From NCBI GenBank assembly GCA_934162365.1, contig CAKPIK010000001.1, positions 248,001 to 312,000 on the forward strand: 64,000 bases of DNA, in the 5' to 3' direction. Source of the DNA: an uncultured Clostridia bacterium. Lineage in GTDB: Bacteria > Bacillota > Clostridia > TANB77 > CAG-508. Every line of letters begins with the position of its first letter. The stretch's first letter is position 1. The position numbers and the translations under genes were made by a program. Of the stretch, positions 61,915 to 64,000 are shown in pieces. The notes under the pieces were generated by a model. The model made no database searches. It saw only the letters and a list, made by a program, of their open reading frames with translations, and was not told the DNA's origin.

Positions 61915-64000
61915 ATGAGTAATATTTTAGATGGACTAAACAATAAACAGTATGAAGCCGTAGTAAATACAGACGGACCATGCTTGGTAATTGCTGGGGC
62001 TGGAAGCGGAAAAACAAAGGTACTAACACATAAAATAGCATATTTATTAGAAGAAAAAGATATAAAACCATGGAATATATTAGCAATAACATTTACTAAT
62101 AAAGCAGCAAATGAAATGAAAACTAGAGTTGAAGGATTAGTTGGAGAAGCTGCAAAAGATATGTGGATTGGAACTTTCCATTCAATCTGCGTAAAAATAT
62201 TAAGAAGATTTATAGATAGAATAGGGTATGATACAAGTTTTATAATATTTGATACATCAGATCAAAGAACATTAGTAAAAGAATGTTTAAAATCTTTAGA
62301 TTTAGATGAAAAAATGTTTTCAGATAGATCTGTTCTTTCAGAAATATCAAATGCGAAAAATGAAATGTTAGAACCAACTCAATATATGGCAAGAGTAAAT
62401 GGAGACTTTAGAAAAGAAAAAATTGCAGGTGTATATGCGCTATATCAACAAAGATTAAAAGAAAATAATGCAGTAGATTTTGATGATATTATAAATTTAA
62501 CAATAAAAATACTAATGGAAAACCCAGAGGTATTGGCATATTATAACGATAAATTTAAATATGTTTTAGTTGATGAGTATCAAGATACAAATAAGGCACA
62601 ATTTACATTAGTTACAATGCTTGCTTCAAAATATGGAAATATAACGGTTGTGGGAGATAACGACCAAGGAATTTATAGTTTTCGTGGGGCTGATATTTCT
62701 AATATTTTAAACTTTGAAAAAGATTTTCCTGGAACAAAAATTATTAAACTTGAGCAAAATTACAGATGTACAGGTAATATTTTGAAGGCTGCAAATGCTG
62801 TAATAAAAAATAATGAAGTAAAATATAAAAAAGAATTATGGACTGAAAACGATACAGGTGAACTTCCAAATGTATTTTGTGGAGATAACGAATACGATGA
62901 GGCCTCATATGTTATAGAACAAATAAATAGATTAAGAAGAGAAGAATATTTTAAATATTCAGATTTCACTGTATTGTATAGAATGAATGCACAATCAAGA
63001 GCAATAGAAGATATTTTAAGAAGAGAAGATATACCTTATAAAATTATAGGTGGACTTAAATTCTATGAAAGAAAAGAAATAAAAGATGCAATTGCATATT
63101 TGAGATTAATATTTAATCCATCAGATAATTTGAGCTTAAAAAGAATAATAAATGAGCCTAAAAGAGGCGTTGGAAAAACAAGCTTAGATAATGTTGCAAA
63201 AATAGCAGAGGACAATAATGTATCAATGTATGAAGTTATTAAAAATGCAGCAGATTATGGATTAAATAGAGTATTTGTAAATACCAGAGAGTTTATTGAA
63301 CAAATTGAATATTTAATAAATAAAAAAGAAGAATTAAAAATATCAGAATTAATAAAAGAGGCCTTAAATAAAACAGGTTATACAAAAGCTTTAGAAAATG
63401 AAAATACAGTAGAAGCGGAAAGCAGAATACAAAACTTAGAAGAATTATTAACTGTTGCTATTGAATTTGAAGAAGAAAATGCAGAAAATTCATTAGGTGA
63501 ATTCCTAGAAGGAATAACCTTATCAAGTGATGTTGATGGCTTGGAAGAAAGCGATGATATGGTCACACTAATGACATTGCATAGTGCAAAAGGACTAGAG
63601 TTTCCAGTTGTTTTCTTAGTCGGAATGGAAGAAGGAATTTTCCCGGGATATAAATCAATAGGAGAACCAAAAGAATTAGAAGAAGAAAGAAGACTTTGTT
63701 ATGTTGGAATAACAAGAGCAAAACAATATTTATTTTTAACTTGTGCAAAACAAAGAACCATATTTGGTTCTACAACTTATAACAGTCCTTCAAGATTCTT
63801 AAATGAAATACCAGAAGAATACCTAAAAGGATATAAAGAAGCATTTGAAAGAGAAACAACAAATAATTCATATAGTAAATCATATGATTGGGAATATGGA
63901 AAAACATCTAAAGTTACAACTAGAAAATTACAAACAAATGAAATACAATCTGCATATAAAAATACTACTGGTTATAATTTTAAAACACCAGAAAGTTTTT
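61915..64000 (+). CDS. pcrA: ATP-dependent DNA helicase PcrA/UvrD, partial at right edge
   Basis: Superfamily 1 helicase; 695 residues are visible and the gene runs off the window, close to the usual total of about 740. Motifs in order: Q-motif LNNKQYEAV, P-loop IAGAGSGKTKVL, Ia TFTNKAANEM, DEYQDTN, GDNDQGIYSFRGAD, QNYRCTGNIL, TLHSAKGLEFPVVFLVGMEEG and CYVGITRAK. It unwinds DNA in repair and replication. GAGGTAACA precedes the ATG at 61915. Confidence 0.96.
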   Translation, partial: MSNILDGLNNKQYEAVVNTDGPCLVIAGAGSGKTKVLTHKIAYLLEEKDIKPWNILAITFTNKAANEMKTRVEGLVGEAAKDMWIGTFHSICVKILRRFIDRIGYDTSFIIFDTSDQRTLVKECLKSLDLDEKMFSDRSVLSEISNAKNEMLEPTQYMARVNGDFRKEKIAGVYALYQQRLKENNAVDFDDIINLTIKILMENPEVLAYYNDKFKYVLVDEYQDTNKAQFTLVTMLASKYGNITVVGDNDQGIYSFRGADISNILNFEKDFPGTKIIKLEQNYRCTGNILKAANAVIKNNEVKYKKELWTENDTGELPNVFCGDNEYDEASYVIEQINRLRREEYFKYSDFTVLYRMNAQSRAIEDILRREDIPYKIIGGLKFYERKEIKDAIAYLRLIFNPSDNLSLKRIINEPKRGVGKTSLDNVAKIAEDNNVSMYEVIKNAADYGLNRVFVNTREFIEQIEYLINKKEELKISELIKEALNKTGYTKALENENTVEAESRIQNLEELLTVAIEFEEENAENSLGEFLEGITLSSDVDGLEESDDMVTLMTLHSAKGLEFPVVFLVGMEEGIFPGYKSIGEPKELEEERRLCYVGITRAKQYLFLTCAKQRTIFGSTTYNSPSRFLNEIPEEYLKGYKEAFERETTNNSYSKSYDWEYGKTSKVTTRKLQTNEIQSAYKNTTGYNFKTPESF

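Noticed and set aside
61856..62092. Frame opposite the start of pcrA
   Set aside because: It overlaps conserved helicase motifs on the other strand and has no independent support.

Overview
The window is AT-rich, densely coded bacterial chromosome. Gene order, strong AAGGAGG-type ribosome binding sites and the gene set (GatCAB, RicT, a glmS ribozyme, YqfC/YqfD, YpeB, BofA, an alpha/beta SASP, AgrBD) point to a spore-forming, anaerobic low-GC Bacillota of class Clostridia, probably an uncultured gut-type lineage. That placement is inference from content; the window holds no 16S gene. No tRNA, rRNA, CRISPR array, transposase or integrase was seen.

Layout. 1-3.9 kb: end of a repeat-built surface protein, then lepB-holB-ricT-ferredoxin. 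4-7 kb (minus strand): a four-subunit pyruvate:ferredoxin oxidoreductase operon. 7.2-10.9 kb: two membrane-anchored, pilin-like surface proteins, trmL and an M23 peptidase without a usual start codon. 11-14.3 kb: gatCAB. 14.4-25.7 kb: small unknowns, rpsT, a dGTPase-like HD protein, mscL with a zinc ribbon, mfd, a SpoU methyltransferase, then DUF4364-engB-serS-DUF1653 on the minus strand and a BofA-like protein. 25.7-29.3 kb: a PIN-PhoH ATPase of unlike base composition behind stacked palindromes, facing glmS and its ribozyme. 29.3-33.1 kb: uvrC, two RNA-modification genes and a small membrane protein. 33.2-36.1 kb: a complete agr-type quorum-sensing locus split into convergent halves (agrBD and agrAC).

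36.5-47.4 kb is the conserved clostridial run pdaA-yqfC-yqfD-X-ybeY-dgkA-DUF3048-era-yqzL-recO-SRP RNA-dnaX-ybaB-recR. An unknown helical protein (X) sits where phoH usually lies, and a long rod-like inverted repeat lies between dnaX and ybaB. 47.4-54.2 kb: a GT28 glycosyltransferase, ypeB, a SASP, murF, ddl and a DnaJ-like chaperone. 54.3-57.2 kb: two unknown proteins and a VirD4/TraG-type ATPase broken twice by +1 shifts, both at CGG codons. 57.3-57.65 kb: a probable type I toxin-antitoxin locus. 57.7-64 kb: an SbcD/YhaN-like nuclease pair, prfA and the start of pcrA.

Most genes are housekeeping: translation, DNA repair and replication, wall synthesis, sporulation and fermentative energy metabolism. 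The points most worth a second look are the double CGG-linked frameshift in the coupling ATPase, the toxin-antitoxin locus, the AgrD peptide with a wide cysteine-to-HQP spacing, the rod-like repeat inside the dnaX operon, the palindromic leaders of the PIN-PhoH and uvrC genes, and the M23 gene that appears to start at ATT.
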